Positions 62,301 to 64,000 of a stretch of DNA of 64,000 bases are shown here, piece by piece (position 1 is the stretch's first letter; each line of letters opens with the position of its first letter). The notes under the pieces are model-generated. The model did not search any database. It saw only the letters and a program-made list of their open reading frames with translations, and was not told where the DNA came from. The translations under genes were made by a program, and so were the position numbers. The DNA lies in NCBI GenBank assembly GCA_022113835.1, contig JAILWY010000023.1, forward strand, positions 11,530,001-11,594,000, given 5' to 3'. Origin of the DNA: Atopsyche davidsoni. Lineage: Eukaryota > Arthropoda > Insecta > Trichoptera > Hydrobiosidae.

Positions 62301-64000
62301 ATATTGATATTGATAGTGACCTTTCAATGACAAGAGTACATATTAGCGATAGGTAGATATTTTTACAGTCCATTAGTCGATTACTGAGCTTCACCTCAGC
62401 GGTGTCTTCCAGTCAGATCAATGGAGGCACGGTTGTTTACACCAGTTTGTGTAGGTAGCATTATTATATTCGACCTAAATACAAGCCGCCAGTATTCGCG
62501 GAGCCCTCGACCACGTGCCGCGACCCTCCGAGCCCGGCACTGACCTGCGCCGCGCGCCGCGACGACAATCACATCGTGCGCATTCTGACGAGAGACTCGT
62601 TACTCTTGATTGGCGACGTCTTTCATTTAACCGTCCAGCACTCGCGTTGCGATCTATCATTCAATTAAACGGTATATAAATATGACGAACGTCTTCGAAA
62701 TAAATTTGATCAATTACATCTTTCATTTCAAATCATATTAGTTTGTTTATAAAAAAAATATTTGTTGCTTATTATTTTAGTTATTGCGTTGTATTTTTAT
62801 GATTATTGTCTACTTCGAATGGTAACAGCGTTACACCAAAAACTCACACAATAACAACAAAGACACCAAATGTCTGAGTCGGTATTGTGCGAGTTTTCTT
62901 TTTGAAGTTTTCAATTTTGTGCAAAAACAAAACAGTTTTCATCTTTTATATACGCCATAGATCCAGAGTTAGCACTTTGTAGCTTTTTCAATTTCTAAGG
63001 GTATTTAGAGTTTATGCACGGTTTGTTATTTAAAAATATTCTTGGAATAAGTTATAGGGCCGAGTCTCTGGAGACACAATCAGATTTCCCCTTTTCAAAT
63101 CCAGTTTTTTATAACTCGATTCAATAGTTCGTTTCAATGAATATTACACCACGTTTCTACGTCATTAAATGACAATAGTCTGATGATTGAGTTTTTTGCT
63201 GCTGCAATTTTTTTTAATAAAGGTCACTATACTAGTTGATACAAATAGACGGCGGTACAATGGTCAAATGAATTCAGAGAACTGGCGATGCGGGGAACTT
63301 TGAAGGCAGTGCTGACCGTTGTTGGTCGTATAATATTTGTTTCTAAATTTGCATACTCTATTGCAATCTAATGTACAATACGAACTGTAGAGAATGTGAT
63401 CACAATTACTATATACTTCATAAAAAAGTTAAAATAAAATATTTTCTTTATCTTAAACTGAGCTCTATTAGCTACTATTTATTTCACACACAAATATATT
63501 TGGGTACTTATAAATTTTATAATTATTACGATTTTACTCAACATCTGTTATATTATCATAAAATATATATCTAAATATACAAACTAGTAAAAAAAAAGTC
63601 CAAACTAGTAGAATAAGCAGTGAGAAATAAAATTTGGTGTATTTAATATTTATTTGTTTCGTTTGATTTTGATAATAGGTGCACTTGAAGGCCTTTAATT
63701 AAATTTTTTTTAAAAAAAAATCAAGATTCTTTATTTTCTTTTAGTTAATTTACAAAAGTTATTAGGGTTATGCGTACAATAAGGTATGTGACTGTACCCC
63801 GGTCATGCACGCAGGCTGTGGGGCTTATAAGGTGGTACCGTGGTAGGTGGTACGTGGATTTCTCTAACTTCGTTATTGAGTCTATGTAGGGAAAAATATG
63901 TGTAAAAAAATCCTTCTTTTGCATGAGTAGCAAGGCATGTAATGAATGCGCTCTTCTCGCCTTCACGGAAGCGGCAAATGCGAGCGGAGCGTCCCCACTT
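62301..64000. other. Non-coding right end
   Basis: A CpG-rich patch at about 62480-62600 could be another promoter. From about 63700 to the window end a segment resembles 35430-35560, perhaps a dispersed repeat. No exon recognised. Confidence 0.4.

Overview
The window is a piece of an AT-rich animal nuclear genome, most likely an insect. The genes have GT-AG introns and their products are insect/metazoan families (Ecdysoneless, peptide O-xylosyltransferase, RecQ4, HELZ, MOSMO, FAM234, PKA RI). Relics of pogo/Tigger, hAT and Helitron transposons lie between them. There is no operon structure, no CRISPR array, no rRNA and no tRNA that I could recognise. The order of insect cannot be fixed from the sequence alone.

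1-32 kb is gene-dense and arranged as three consecutive head-to-head pairs. They are ecd (-) / oxt (+), with starts about 0.9 kb apart; RecQ4 (-) / HELZ (+), about 1.6 kb apart; and MOSMO (-) / FAM234 (+), about 1.0 kb apart. Between pairs the genes converge over AT-rich spacers that hold the mobile-element relics: a Tigger-like element at 7.2 kb, a transposon-like ORF relic at 23.4-24 kb, a Helitron 3' end at 25.0 kb and a hAT end at 25.8 kb. Exon joins were worked out by hand and keep frame for all multi-exon genes. The complete predicted proteins are Oxt 927 aa, RecQ4 1414 aa (one exon), HELZ 1856 aa, MOSMO 167 aa and a FAM234-like protein of 645 aa (one exon). Ecd runs off the left edge.

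34.3-64 kb is gene-poor. It opens with the first coding exon of the type I regulatory subunit of PKA (dimerisation/docking domain); the rest of that gene must lie to the right, beyond the window or in exons I could not identify. This half is AT-rich but studded with CpG-rich islets (36.0, 37.0, 40.9, 41.4-41.8, 44.0-45.3, 47.8-48.0, 53.9, 62.5 kb). Several islets carry short ATG-starting ORFs that end in splice donors, so they could be alternative promoters/first exons. One complete two-exon gene on the minus strand (43964-45255, 356 aa) is nested here. I do not recognise it securely; its layout recalls the N-terminal part of an insect transposon-encoded protein family, and it is the best candidate in the window for something undescribed. 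A 386-bp hAT-type MITE with matching flanks (37.65 kb) and a second Helitron relic (61.76 kb) also lie here.

The named genes share no single pathway. They cover p53/splicing-linked Ecd, proteoglycan initiation (Oxt), replication initiation/repair (RecQ4), mRNA turnover (HELZ), Hedgehog receptor turnover (MOSMO) and cAMP signalling (PKA RI).
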